Part shown: positions 1 through 11,728 of the stretch, piece by piece
How the letters are laid out: each line of letters opens with the position of its first letter
Position numbering within the stretch: the stretch's first letter is position 1
Source: Portevinia maculata
Lineage: Eukaryota > Arthropoda > Insecta > Diptera > Syrphidae
Direction: 5' to 3'
DNA length: 64,000 nt
Assembly: GCA_949715645.1 (NCBI GenBank)
Contig: OX454526.1
Span: forward strand, 50,526,556 to 50,590,555
Notes under the pieces: model-generated
Told to the model about the DNA's origin: nothing
What the model saw: only the letters and a program-made list of their open reading frames with translations
Databases searched by the model: none
Made by a program: the position numbers and the translations under genes

Positions 1-1042
1 GAGAAAAACAAACATTTGTACATGTACGTGTCCAATCAATTTTATAGCTTACACTTCCTTTTTGCCATGCACAAATCCAGGTTACAGTGAAATCGTGCAT
101 TCAGTTAATTTCCTTCTCCGAATTCGGGTATCAGTTAAGAACACATAGTAAAATGTTCACATAAAAATCAATAATCTCCGCTCAAACAAAATGTCCAACG
201 GGGCTGGGAACATGTAATAGTTATTCTGTGGCAGAGAATCCTGGATCATGTCCTTGTCTGGAGTATGTTGTCCTCATTCATGCATCGTAAACTACATCGT
301 GGATTAAAAGGCACTATAATACTTATCATTTTTTATCGTTTGACTTAATTCGCTATCGTCCTTCGCCTTGCCAAGGTACGTGGTAAATGCCTTCAATTAT
401 TTTGAGCATCCAAGTATCAGGTTTAGGTTTCTTTGCTAAAAAAAGCGTTGTTTGTTATCAGAGAGAAAATATTCTTTAAGGACAGGGTGGACATTAATAT
501 GTTTAACAACTTTGTACAAGATTGGCACAGAAAGTGAAAAGCGATAGAAGCAATTATCTTGTGTGTTAGCAACGTTGTGTCGCTCACCCCTTGGGGTTGT
601 CTTAAGTGCTGAATCAAATTAAAATTCTATAGTATAAGGGTATGTCGAATACGGTCGAGGACAGTGATTTTTTTGTTCTCTTTTATATGTTTTTCGAACG
701 GTTGAGGATGCATGAAAAGTAGGTGAGGTGACGGGTTAATGATCTCGACATCCTTGGTTTTAAGAAGTAACTGCTAGTGCATCAGCGACTGATAGCGTAG
801 AACCGTTCTTCATTCTTGCTGAATATTTGGAGGTGTAGACAATATAATTCCTCATACGAAATGGGTCATTTAACCCTCAGGTCAAACATAGGGTGGCAAC
901 AAAGATCTTCCATTTCTCTTGGTTGCGCTTTCATTTCTCTTGCGGTTAGTTTGTCAGACAGCATTTCACTTATGCCTGGAACCTGGGAACTTTGGTAGAG
1001 ACTTTCCAGAATTCATCAATCATAAGAAATTTTATTGGAGTT
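1..1042. other. No recognisable feature
   Basis: AT-rich sequence with only short, unsupported reading frames. I see no coding signature, no repeat shared with the rest of the window and no RNA gene. It ends at the left terminal repeat of the piggyBac element. Confidence 0.5.
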
Positions 1043-1475
1043 CTAAACCCATATATGCCCAATGGGTCGAAAACGACCCATTTACCTTTTTTCTGCAAAT
1101 TGTCATGTAAACAATAACACAAATGAAGAATTGCAAAGAAATATAGTTTATTTGCAATATGAAAGAGTATGATACTTTAAATAGGTAGGCGGCGAATTTT
1201 TTGTTCAACTCGTTTGAAAAAAATGCAATTACAAAAGTGAGTTTTCTGTTGTGGTGAAAGATTGTTGACTTGAGTTCTAAAATGTAAGTATTTTCGGTCC
1301 TTTTTTTATATTTTCGCCGTAAAATTGATATATTTATTACAAGAATGTTAGTCTGTTCTATACATATGTACAGAAACCGATTGACTTTATTATTACTTGA
1401 GAGTTTTACGGTGAAAATTGCATGGGTCGAAAACGACCCCAATGGGCATTTGAGTTGCTACATATTGAACTTTTC

Positions 1476-3110
1476 AGGTATCGTCGTAGTCTCCTTACCC
1501 ACGAAATACTAGACATTATCGATTCACTTGGGGATGATAATAATATTCGAGAAGTTGATGTCTATGTCTATCCTCCTGGAGATGGTGCATTATCCGATGG
1601 CGATTCAGGTGGTCAAGAAGATATCGATGCTGACAAATTCAACAGGGCGCAGTTACTTGCTCCGGCTGAATTGATTATAAATTCACACTGCAATGAAGAT
1701 CCTGAAAATGGTGAACCAAATATCCCTCCATCTACAAGTCAAAATCAACTGATAAAGAAAAGGCCTCGCAAGTGGATCAGTTTAGATTTACCACCAATAA
1801 CCAAAGAATGGCAGCATCCCCTGCCCCGCTCTATAATAACTGTTTCAAATGATAGCGAGCCTCTCGATTTTCGGAGCTTTTCATGAGCGAAGACATAATT
1901 ATGCACATCGTCAAAAATAGCGTAAAATATGCAGTAAATAACCATAATATTAGTTTTACTGTGACACGCAGCGAAATATATTGTTTTATTGGAATCCTCA
2001 TCTTGAGATAATATAATCGATAACGAAAATCTACCACAAGGTGACAAAATGGGCAAGGTTCGCTCGATATTTGACCTTTTGAATGAAATATTTCTGTTGT
2101 ATGCTGCAATTGAGAAGAATATAAGCATTGATGAGTCCATGGTACCATATTATGGTAGACATGGTTGTAAACAACATATTCGTGGTAAGCCCATTCGCTT
2201 TGGTTTCAAAGCTTGGGTGACAGCTACACGCTTAGGATACTGTCTGCAAGTAGATTTGTATCAAGGTCGCTCTGAAAGGACGGATGCAGGAATATGGCTG
2301 GGTGAACATGTTGTTACGAAGCTAACTAGGATCATAAAGAAAACGTTTCCGGATACTTTGTTTTCAGTATTTTGCGAACTATTTTACATCTCCTATGCTG
2401 CTCACCAACTTGAGTGAAAAGAATGTAAAAGTCACTGGAACAGTTCGCCAAAATCGAGTTGACAATTGTCCCCTTTTGGATGTTAGACTTTGCAAAAAAA
2501 AAAATAAAGGGGTTTTTTGATTTCAAACTTGACACTAATGAGAACATACTTATGTGCAGTTAGGTGGAATGATAATAGTGTGGTGACACTCTTGTCAAAT
2601 GTGTACGGCGTTCATCCGGTACAAAAAGCCAAAAGATATTCGGTGGCGGCTAAAGCAAGAATAGATATTGATCAACCAAATGTCATCAGTCAGTATAATA
2701 AATATATGGGAGGCGTAGATCGACTGGATGCCAATGTACGAACATATAGCATTGGCATAAGAGGTAAAAAGTGGTACATGCCTTTATTATTTTGGCTTAT
2801 CAATGTAGCAGTAAATAATGCTGCTCTATTAGCCAAATTATATGGGCCAAATGTCAAAACTCTTGAATTCCGTCGTAGTATTGCCAGGGCCTTACCTTTG
2901 AAACACAGAACAATGAGATCACAACCTGGACCCGTGCAAAATATTGCTAGAACAGTTCCTGCTGCAGTTCGCAAATCATCTTCAGATCATATGATTCTTA
3001 CAGGCCAAATTCGCAGACGATGTCCAGTTTGTAAAAACAAAACAACAAAAATATGCAGAAAATGTGATGCCCATCTTCATGACAAATGTTGCGATGAATT
3101 TTATGTCTGA
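1476..3110 (+). pseudogene. piggyBac transposase (DDE_Tnp_1_7), broken
   Basis: A cut-and-paste transposase relic in at least three frames. The N-terminal acidic region (1476-1886) starts with LTHEILDIIDSLG. The 1422 ATG is doubtful because it lies inside the palindrome. The frame is lost near 1880. The sequence continues as a region resembling the FELF and EIYCFIGILIL blocks, then jumps at about 2010 to NLPQGDKMGKVRSIFDLLN, so 40-50 residues of the core appear deleted. The first catalytic Asp is present in ISIDESMVPYYG. The second is Ala in FANYFTSP (codon 2374-2376). The third-position pair is present in YMGGVDRLD. The C-terminal cysteine-rich finger (CPVCKN to DKCC, about 3028-3095) is intact. 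With frameshifts and a missing catalytic Asp it cannot be active. The nearest relatives are insect piggyBac-derived proteins. Confidence 0.88.
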
Positions 3111-3121
3111 AATTTACGTAT

Positions 3122-3399
3122 TCAGATCTTTCCACCGTAGTCAAAAAAGTGTACAAATTCTGTTATATGTAATATTTGTAATAAAAATATGTTTGCTTTT
3201 ACTTGTTGCGTTTTTCTTATATCGCTTTTAGCCCTCAATTCATTTCTAGCATAAAGGAACCATATGTGCCTAAGGGGTCGACCACGGTTTACGACCCATG
3301 TCCAAAACACACTTCTAAGTTAAAAAAAACTTAAAACTAATTTTGTGAACTTATTTATATATGCAGACCATAATAACCAAACATGATGAGTTTTAAAAG
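3122..3399. other. piggyBac 3' non-coding region
   Basis: This lies between the transposase stop and the nested TATACC repeat. It contains a diverged palindromic block (about 3276-3298) with GGGGTCGACC and TTTACGACCC halves, echoing the two 5' palindromes. No gene seen. Confidence 0.5.
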
Positions 3400-4138
3400 A
3401 AAAAACATAGGGGCGGGCTACAATCCGCTTGGGCGAACTGTTGGATACCCTATTCTTATTCCTATCCCTCATAAGTGGGCATGACAAAAGTCTAAGTATG
3501 GTTATGGTTAACATTTAAAGGATTTTATCAAAAAAAAAACGAAGCTTTTGTAAAAAAAACGCTCCCTAGCTCAAACTTTGGTTTTGCAATAAAATTATTT
3601 TATTTAATTGTGGGCGTGTCAATAAGCGGATTTAAAAAAAATTAACACATGAGCATAAAGGGCCCCTAGAGAGTATATATTATAAATTTCAGCTCCCTAG
3701 CTCAAACTTTGGATTTTCAAAAAAAGTTTTTGTTTTACATTGTGGGCGTGTCAGTGGGCGGGTTTTGAAAATTTTATCTCCCGAGCAGTTTTAGGAGTCA
3801 TAGATCATATATAAAAAATTTCAGCTTTCTAGCTCAAAATTCGATTTTTTCGAAAAATTTGTTTTTTGAGTTTGTGGGCGTGTCTGTGGGCGGATTTCAA
3901 AAATTCGTAAACTTGATTATTTCGGGACCCTAGAGAGTTTATGGTTAAAATTTCAGCTCTCTAGGCGCAGTTTAAAGGCCTAATTTTTGCCGAGAGACGG
4001 ACGGACGGACGGACATGGCTAGATCGACATTACTATCGATGCTGATCATAAATATAGTAACTTTTAGGGGTCTACGGGCAATATTAAGGTATGTTACAAA
4101 CTATGCGTCAAAATTAATATATCCTTAGAATAGGGTAT
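3400..4138 (+). repeat. TATACC repeat, copy 1 (3 modules)
   Basis: A full-length copy of the commonest repeat in the window. It begins AAAAACATAGGGGCGGGCT and soon reads TACCCTATTCTTATTCC. Its internal modules each hold GTGGGCGTGTC followed by a GGGC or GGACCCTAGAGAG box, near 3608, 3742 and 3873. It then has a (GGAC)n run, CATGGCTAGATCGACATTAC, and ends CCTTAGAATAGGGTATA. No coding capacity is seen. Its end sequence forms a short hairpin (ATACCC/GGGTAT). It was inserted into the 3' end of the piggyBac element. Confidence 0.85.
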
Positions 4139-4609
4139 AAAAAGTTCTGGGCATATATGGATTAAGAATCTATTATCACAATGGGCCTTTCATTGGTCTT
4201 AGTGTGTCGGTCTTGACCAACTGCCACTTCAACCATGCTGAAGACAGTATTCCAAAGGCGCTGCGGGCTCTAGTATAACGAATGCTCGATATAACGAATT
4301 TCCAATATAGCGAATCAAATTTTGTTTGCCTTGCGAATTCGTGTAGGCGGAAGTTTACTTTTGTCGGATATTGCAAGTTTTTGTGTGTATCCTTACTTCT
4401 GCTAGTAACATCATAATGTTGAGTGTATCTATTTTTTTTTTAATTCCTAGTAATGATCAGTTATGCTAACATAAACATAAATCTAATTTTAAAGGAAAGT
4501 TAACTGTCTCAGTTTGTTGGATTTTTTACTTTTTATTTTTACGCCTTTGATTTCGCGAAGTATTTGTAGTGGTCGGTTGTGTTTGCAGTTTGTTAAAAAA
4601 TAAAGTCAA

Positions 4610-5493
4610 ATGTCCGCTAAGCGTAATCGTTTTTCCTTGGGCGACAAAATGAAAATTATAAAAGAGTGTAAATAAAGGAGTGTCATTAAGGGAGGTTTCT
4701 TTAAAATATGGATTACCAAAGTCTTCGATTTGTACCCTCAAGAAAAATTATAAAGACATTGGATATTTCTAAAAATGGTTCTAAATAGAGACTTCTATAG
4801 AAGCGCAATCACAACATTCCAATGGATAATTCTAAAATTTAAAGCTCAAGAATTTCATAGGAAATTTTGTGAAAGATCATTTTGTGCCAGTGACGGTTGG
4901 CTATCAAAGTACTTCTTGAGTAATCAGGTGAGTAATTATTGTCTTCACAAGTGGAGCTTTTTGAGCCGTTCAAAAACTTATTAGCAGCCGTAATAAGCGA
5001 GAATCAGTTATCTGAGGGAGCGATATTCAACGCTAATGAAACGGGACTTTATTGGAAAATGTTGGCTGATAAAACGTACGTCCATTCAGGCGAAAACAGT
5101 GAATCATGCGAAATTTGCCAACAGAAAGACTGGCGTGTGCAAACGCTTCGGGTACAAAAAAATAAGACCATTGATCATTGGAAAGGTACAAACCCCTCGG
5201 GCGTTTCGGAACAAGGTGCTACCAGTGAATTACTCCAACTCTAAAATTGCATCGATGAACGTCAAGATTTTTAAAGACTGCTTTTTCCATAGCTTCGTAC
5301 CACAGGTTTGTCAGCCAAAAGCAACATATCTGATTAAGTTTTCTATAAAAATAGATGTCTGTTCCTTACAGGTCAAAGAATTTTTGGATACTCAAAACTT
5401 ACCAAAAAAAGCATTGCTTATCCTGGATAATGAACTGAGTAATCCACCTGTCAACGAACTTATAAAGAAAACTGATGTAAACATATGGGTAAT
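4610..5493 (+). pseudogene. pogo/Tigger (CENP-B-like) transposase, N-terminal and central part, broken
   Basis: It starts MSAKRNRFSLGDKMKIIKEC at 4610, a CENP-B/Psq-type helix-turn-helix, and is stopped early by TAA. The frame then shifts to SLREVSLKYGLPKSSICTLK. A second helix-turn-helix is visible at about 4870-4915 (CERSFCASDGWLSKY). The DDE domain begins with AIFNANETGLYWKM at about 5020, where the expected catalytic Asp of the NADETGL motif is Asn (codon 5035-5037). The second Asp is kept in LLILDN (about 5420). The reading is interrupted at 5493 by the nested elements and continues at 11919. At least two frameshifts and one catalytic substitution make it inactive. The family call is secure; the subfamily is not. 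Confidence 0.85.
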
Positions 5494-7228
5494 CGACGGT
5501 TAAAGTGCAGAACCTCGTAAGTCGTAAAATTCAACAAAAATATTATTAATGTAAAAAAATCATTAAAATCAGAGCCATCATTTGGCATTTTCAGGGTAAC
5601 TATGTTGCTCTGAACATTTTACAGGAAAGGCAGAATTCAAAACCTCGTATTATAGATCGCATACAAAATGTGGCAGTACCTTGTAAGTCTCCTACTGTCA
5701 AAGTAAATTGATTACTGTTCACGTCGGGTTAAGTTTCTTGTGTTTTAAAGTGAACTAGAGGCTGTTTTTTTTTAATAAAAAGTTAAAATTTTTGAGATTT
5801 TGAGTTTAATATACATTTTAGATGAAACATAATAAAGTATCTTGCTGTATTTACTTAGTTATTGGAGTTATGTGATTTAAAAAAAAGAAGTTATACTTAC
5901 GAGGAACTGCATCTACGCACAATGGCTTTTCGGGCAAGGTTAGTGCTGAATCTAGCCTTGAAAAGGGTGATGTTTTGAACTCAAGGTCAAGATTGGATGA
6001 TGACGTTGAACAAGAATCATTGGATGATCTCTCGAACGGTAATTACAACTCCTTTAGAACATTTATTCAAGGAAGATAGGGATTATTGAACGCTTTTTTA
6101 ATTACCTAAGTTGATCACGTGATGGAATATGAAAATGTTCCCAGTCCTGATGAAAATCAGAATCAACAAAATTTAATTCTCTCTTACGATGACGGGTGTT
6201 TAAACACAATTCACAATCAAGATTTAATTATTACCTCTTATGAATGTGAGTCAAATATTAATCCGAACCAAAATTTAACTGTTTCCTACGAAGACGAGGG
6301 TTCCAACGAGATGTTAAGCGAGGTTACAATCCTCGAAATGAATGATAACGAAGACGTTATTTCAAATCCAGAAAATACAGATGGTGAGAATTTATTTAAA
6401 GTCATTGCAATGCGAAATACTTATTTATTTAAGATATTAATGAATCGTGTACGGCTACAAAATTCAAGAAAAATATTGGAAAAGAAAACAAAGAGCTGAG
6501 GATGCAGGGAAAGTCATTTTTGGGATTTAAAGAACCTATGAAATATAGCTCGATCAGACCAGGGAAAAAAGTGAATGACCCGTGTGTAACAAATGTTAAA
6601 GTTATCGATATCTCAAAGGTACTATTTCGTACAAACTAGATTTCGATGAAGAGTACGAAGACTTACCTATAGATGTTAATTTGTTACAAGATAATTTTGA
6701 ACAACTGCATTCGTCACCATTAAAAATTACAAAAAAAAAATTAACCATCTGCAGGAAATAAAAGCGATAATACCGCGAGACTTTTGGCCCTTTTATGACT
6801 CACTGCAATTTAAGGAAACTTAAACTCTTGACAATTGTTTTTATTATTATCTTTATTTTGTTGTTAATTATCTTCCTATTCCTCACTTTACCTAACATTT
6901 GAAATGTGTTCCACTTTAGTTTTGCCATTGAAGTGCAATTTTAATTTATTAGTTTATTTATTAACATTATAACTTTTTTGTTAAATACCTACCTATAATT
7001 TGTTGTTTTGAAATGCTAACTTATAAAAATGAGCTTAAAATACTTGTATTTCGATTTTAAGATCCAAAAATAATGGTTTATTAAAGAAAGGAAATAGCTG
7101 CAATACCTCACAAGTATTGGTAAATATTAATGCAATACCTCGTAAGTGCCCGTAAACTAAAAACAACGTATTATTTCAACATACATTTTCAGAAATATAA
7201 TTAACGAGGTTCTGCACTTTAACCGTCG
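5494..7228. mobile_element. 1.7 kb DNA transposon with TAAT target duplication, family uncertain
   Basis: The termini are perfect inverted repeats for over 25 bp, starting CGACGGTTAAAGTGCAGAAC. They are flanked by TAAT at 5490-5493 and 7229-7232. Subterminal TACGAGG/CCTCGTA motifs recur, for example near 5510, 5647, 5897, 7139 and 7203. The insertion lies at the very first base of the Gypsy 5' LTR, so it is younger than that element. A 4-bp duplication with these ends does not match hAT, P or mariner. piggyBac is excluded because the repeat extends beyond the internal TTAA. The coding content is decayed (see 5920-6780). A Sola-type origin is a guess from the 4-bp duplication only. Confidence 0.8.
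5920..6780 (+). pseudogene. Acidic transposon protein remnant, unrecognised
   Basis: The longest frame (6119-6499) gives an acidic, Asn-rich 126-residue peptide with a loosely repeated block (NQNLILSYDD, NQNLTVSYED), followed by a basic tail (KILEKKTKS). In another frame about 6455-6600 reads QEKYWKRKQRAEDAGK, then PGKKVNDPC. That arrangement of a basic stretch, a GK-rich loop and a PC motif resembles the N-terminus of the transposase family seen at 44.2-45.8 kb. Upstream (about 5920-6035) there is another acidic run. No catalytic domain is visible, so this is either a non-autonomous derivative or a very decayed one. The function and the link to the 44 kb family are inferences. Confidence 0.4.
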
Positions 7229-7231
7229 TAA

Positions 7232-7418
7232 TGTAATTTAATAAATGTACAAAACAATTTAACGCTGGCAACCCCATCAATATTGCTATGTATGTAATGA
7301 CAATTTGTAAGCTGTAGAAAGTTAGTTGATATTTAACCACTGAAGGAAGAAGACTAATAAAGTGATACAAAAATAACAACGTTTATACTTTTATTCAATT
7401 ACTAAGCTAAATAGTACA
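7232..7418 (+). repeat. 5' LTR of Gypsy element
   Basis: 187 bp, starting TGTAATTTAATAAATG and ending TAGTACA, nearly identical to 11729-11913. Immediately after it comes TGGTGCAAGAAC, in the primer-binding-site position. Its first T is shared with the TAAT duplication of the 1.7 kb element. Confidence 0.88.
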
Positions 7419-7587
7419 TGGTGCAAGAACTGGGATGGCGGCAGCAAACAACAGATTACCTGTGGAACTGGATTGCTCCAACCTGATAAAGGAATGACCT
7501 ATGTGGAAGCGAAATTTTTTAATGTTTATGATGGTAAACGGAAAGATGGAATAAACCGAACAAAGAAAAATTGCAAACTTTCTATGG

Positions 7588-9042
7588 TTGATTGGTGCTC
7601 GGGCTATGGAAATATATAATACCTTATTTCCCAATGACGGATCACTTTCTGGGATAGTTGGAAACGAGAATAACAACGAAAATCCTTTAGAAGGTGAGGA
7701 AAATCAACCACCCAACGAACGAACATTAGATAGTGTGTTAAAAGCGTTTGACAATTATTGTGTTCCTCTTAAAAATGTAACAATGGAGTCATTTAAATAC
7801 AACACCATCGCTCAACGAGAAAAACAACCCTTTGCATTATTCGAGACTGAATTGCGTAAGCAAATACAGTACTGTGAGTTTAAATGTCAGTGCGGTGCAT
7901 CATATCAAGAACTGATGCTTAGAGACCGCATTATTATTGGAGTTTCTGATACAAAATTGCAACTTAAGCTACGTGATGGTAAAAATGAACATTTTAAAAC
8001 CGTTATTGACATTTGCAAGGTATTTGAAGCTGCCAATAATAACAAAAAGCTATTGGAAAACAAGCAACAACAAGTTCATAGTGTAACAAGGGAACATCCA
8101 ACTACATCGGAATCGGATTCTATTAACGTCATTTCTCGTCACTGTTATAACTGTGGTTATATACCATTTTCAACGGCGCGTTTGCGTGAATGTAAAGCAA
8201 ATAACATAATCTGTGCATCGTGTGGAAAAAAAGGGCATTTTAATAAATGGTGCAAAAAGGGTAACACCAACAGAACTGATTTTAAAATGGGTAACAATAA
8301 CAACAACAACAAATTGGATATCAAAATGGACAACAAATGGGAGAAGAAAGCTGTGAAGACTCTTTCTGGAGCGAATTCTTGGAATGATGCAGGTTCAGGT
8401 ATTGTAAATGTAAAGCATATTGATGGGGTAGAACACAATATAAGAAATTATTCATGTATTTATAGACTAAGCAAGAATAAGACAAATAATTCAAGATGGA
8501 CTAAGAAGTATCAAATTAATAATGAAGAAGTAGAATTTAAAATCGATACTGGTGCAGATGTCAATTGCGTTCCGCTGAGTATAATCAATAAATGTAAAAT
8601 TAAATTACATGATGAAGAAAATAATTTTTGTGTTACCGATTACAATGGAAATCAAATAAAAACTTTTGTTGATGTAAAGTTGAAGTGTGTTGATCCAAAT
8701 TCTCCAACGGAACAATCTGCTCTATTTCTCGTTGTCGATGACACATGTGAGCCAGTACTGGGTTTAAAAACATCTATTAAATTTAATTTAATTACTCGAT
8801 TAGATGTGAATACTATTACGTTGCCCAAAACAGTGGAGGAATTCATAGGTGAAAACCCTGATCTTTTTGATGGGTTAGGGGAACTACCGGGTAGCATGAG
8901 TATTCAGTTAGTGGAAAACGCAAAACCAGTCTTACATTATAAAAAGAGGATTCCATTAAGTGTAGTCGAAAAGTTAAAACACGAATTAAAAGAAATGGTT
9001 GAAATAAAAGTCATTTCACCTGTTGACTATCCTACTAAATGA
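7588..9042 (+). pseudogene. Gypsy gag-protease, reading into RT
   Basis: 484 residues in one frame. The gag capsid-like region (residues about 1-170) includes FALFETELRKQI and LMLRDRIIIGV. A first Cys motif (CYNCGY, about 8142) is followed by a CCHC knuckle CASCGKKGHFNKWC (8212-8253). The aspartic protease active site DTGAD lies at about 8547-8561. The start of RT (residues about 440-484) has the PVLHYKKRIPLS block and ends DYPTK-stop. The TGA at 9040 sits where the family has Trp, so it is a nonsense mutation rather than a true end. The true start may lie slightly upstream of the 7588 ATG. Confidence 0.85.
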
Positions 9043-11037
9043 GTAAATAATCTGCAGATCGTTGAGAAACCTAATGGAAAGTTGCGGTTATGTTTAGACC
9101 CCAAACCTTTAAATGCGTGTATTAAGAGGGAACATTTTTTGATTCCAACTATAGATGATTTATCGCCTAATTACATGGAAAACGTTTTTTCACGGTGCTT
9201 GATCTGGCGAGTGAGTTTTGGCATATGAAGCTTGACAAAGAAAGTTCTGATCTGACCACCTTTATGACGCCGTTCGGCAGATATAAATTCAACCGTGTAC
9301 CTTTCGGTCTAAATTGCGCTCCGGAAATGTTTCAGCGAAGAATGGTAGAAATTTTTGGTGACATTCACGGCGTGGTGGTTTATTTTGATGACATTGGAAT
9401 TGCAGCAAAAACGGAATCAGAACATGACGATATTGTGAAACTAGTAGTTAAACGCGCGCGTGCGAATAATATTAAGTTCAATGCAGACAAAATTCAATAT
9501 AGGAAAACGCAAGTCAAATTTATGGGACATATTTTACAAAATGGCCAAATTAAATTTCCAGAAGCGTATCGTGATGCAATTTTAAACATGAAAAAGCCGG
9601 AAAACAAACAAGACGTTATGCGAATGGTAGGACTTTTTAAGTATTTAGGAAAATTTATACCAAACCTATCACAGAAAACCGCTGCATTACGTAATTTAAC
9701 CCGTAACGATTCCAAGTTCTGTTGGACATCAGATCATGAAACAGAAATGAAGGATCTTTTAAAAATTATTGCATCTGATCCGGTTTTGTCCGTCTATGAC
9801 CCAAATCAAACTGTGATTGTTCAAACGGACGCATCCAAGGATGGACTTACATACGCATACGCATCGCGTACACTAAGCAAGAATGAACAGAAATGGGCGC
9901 AAATTGAGAAAGAACTATTAGCAATTGTTTGTTCGTGTCAGCGATTTCATTTTTTTCTATATGGTCGCGATTTTACTGTTGAAAGTGATCATAAACCACT
10001 AGAAGTTTTAATAAAACGTGACATTGATGATGTTTCACCGCGTTTGCAAAGAATGTTCATGTTCTTGTTAAAGTATCACTTAATGCAGTTAATTTATAAA
10101 CCTGGGAAGCAAATGTTGGTAGCTGATTACATGTCACGGGCGCAATTGTCAGATAATTCGGAATTTAGTGATTTATCGACCGTCATTCATATGTTTACAA
10201 AATCGGCATGCTTATCAAAGGAAAGCTTTGATTACTATTTATCAATTTTCAACAATGATGAGAAATACACTCGAATACGTACATATGTAACGAGTGGCTG
10301 GCCAAAATTCCACCAGCTTGATAATTTTTCTCAAAGATTTCAAAAATATAATGATGAGTCGCACTGTGAAAATGGACTCTTGTTCAGATATCACCGATTG
10401 GTTATTCCATCTGAGTTGCAGCAAAAGATCAGTAAAATGATTCATGGTCCACATTTGGGGATCGAAAAAACACTTTCGTCAGCAAGAATGATGTATTTTT
10501 GACCAGGCATGTCAGACCAAATAAAGAAGATGGTTTCATCTTGTGAAATCTGTGAACAGTTTAGACGAAATAATCAGAAGGAACCATTTTTGCAAGAAAT
10601 TTCACCTGAATACCCATTTCATATAGTAGCTATAGATTTATTTCAATCTGCGGGTCAGGATTTCATATCGGTAATTGATTCATATTCCAATTATAATTTC
10701 GCGGAAAAACTTAAAAACAAAACATCACACCATATTATTGAGGTGATTTCACGTATATTTAATATTGTTGGCTACCCCACAATTCTAAAATGCGACAATA
10801 GTCCATTTAGCTCATATGAATTTGAATTATTTGCAAAAGAATGCAACATTAATTTAAAATTTTCAAGTCCTCGATACGCTCAAAGTAATGGACTTGCAGA
10901 AAAAGGAGTAGCGATCACAAAGAACATTTTGAAACGATGTATTGAAATCGGGGAACCTGATCAATTCCAATATCGAATTTTGGAATACAATTCGACTCCT
11001 ATCGCAAGTATGCAATACTCACCATCTGAGGAAGAGT
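9043..11037 (+). pseudogene. Gypsy RT, RNase H and integrase, broken
   Basis: After the 9040 stop the frame continues (KPNGKLRLCLDPKPLN) and then shifts at about 9180 to the frame of 9195-10502. RT shows LDLASEFWHMKLD and the catalytic YFDD (9381-9392). RNase H shows QTDASKDG, EKELLAIV and ESDHKPLE. The integrase zinc-binding region begins near 10410 and is cut by TGA at 10501 where Trp is expected before PGMS. The integrase core (10509-11037) retains VAIDLF, KCDNSPF and GLAEKGV, the DDE triad. The 11037 end is a frameshift, since sequence resembling the integrase tail continues to about 11168. All enzymes of a retrotransposon are recognisable, none in one intact frame. Confidence 0.87.
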
Positions 11038-11167
11038 AACAAAAACAAAACTACCAATTTCAAACGCATTACTGTGTCGAAAAAATATAAGTGAGCAGAT
11101 TGTTCAAAATAAAATTAAAAAGAAAAAGCAAAAACAGAAATACTACTATGATTAAAACGCAAAAGCA

Positions 11168-11677
11168 TTGCCTCTCTTAAATATTGGTGATCAAGTTATC
11201 TTTAAAAAAAATGAGAAAGAGTGGAACTATGGCACTGTAATCGGTATCGTTAATAACAGATCGTACTCGTATATTATAAAAGACTGTGTTAATAATCATT
11301 ATCGTAGAAATCGCAGGTTTATTGCAAAGACACTAAATAATAGATTTGACACAACTGAAGTGTTGCTCAAGGATAATTTAACAGGGCCGGTTAGGAATAA
11401 TTTGGAAAATTTGAGAGATATAAGTACTGTGCTACCGGTTATTAGCGGTGAAAACAGTAAAAATAATAATGTAGATTTCAATATTAATGTGAATGTGGAT
11501 GAACCTGAATCACCTACTGGAACGACACAGTCGAATAGTGAATCTGTCGGTGATCCGGGTTCAGAAACATCTATAGCGAATGAAACTAGACCAGTCATTA
11601 TAAACAATGAGAATTTAGTACACGAAGTGGTCGCACTGTTCATCCACCCATACGTTATGGCTATGAGTAGTTTTTAG
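11168..11677 (+). pseudogene. Gypsy integrase C-terminal tail
   Basis: LNIGDQVIFKKNEKEWNYGT at 11176-11235 looks like the SH3-like C-terminal domain of Gypsy integrases. It is followed by a basic patch (HYRRNRRF) and a long acidic, Ser/Glu-rich tail. It belongs to the polyprotein upstream after a frameshift. A purine-rich tract (about 11716-11727) before the 3' LTR is in the polypurine-tract position. Confidence 0.7.
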
Positions 11678-11728
11678 AAAAGTTGTCAATGAAAAAGTTT
11701 GGTTTATTTATTTATAAAAAAAGAAGCG

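Larger units (their letters stand above)
1047..4161 (+). mobile_element. Degenerate piggyBac-like DNA transposon
   Basis: The left end reads CTAA then ACCCATATATGCCC (1043-1060). The right end, read on the minus strand, is TTAA then TCCATATATGCCC (4165-4149). This is an inverted terminal repeat next to the TTAA target typical of piggyBac, with one TTAA decayed to CTAA. Between the ends lies a broken piggyBac transposase on the plus strand. A TATACC repeat (about 3400-4138) sits just inside the right end, so the 3' terminus is easily missed. Subterminal palindromes of the type GGGTCG-AAAA-CGACCC occur at 1064-1079 and 1424-1439, with a diverged version near 3276-3298. The family assignment rests on the protein; the exact ends are inferred from the matching terminal repeats. 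Confidence 0.8.

Noticed and set aside
1422..1475. ATG at 1422 as transposase start
   Set aside because: It lies in the subterminal palindrome, and the encoded residues do not resemble a piggyBac N-terminus. Coding bias starts around 1476.
3990..4015. CRISPR-like or short tandem array of GGAC
   Set aside because: It is the (GGAC)n run found in every TATACC copy, a microsatellite internal to the repeat.
5494..7228. piggyBac element, because TTAA lies near both ends
   Set aside because: The inverted repeat continues outside the TTAA (CGACGG) and the real duplication is TAAT.
11168..11677. Envelope gene of the first Gypsy element
   Set aside because: It lacks a signal peptide and a membrane segment. 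It is the integrase tail plus an acidic extension.
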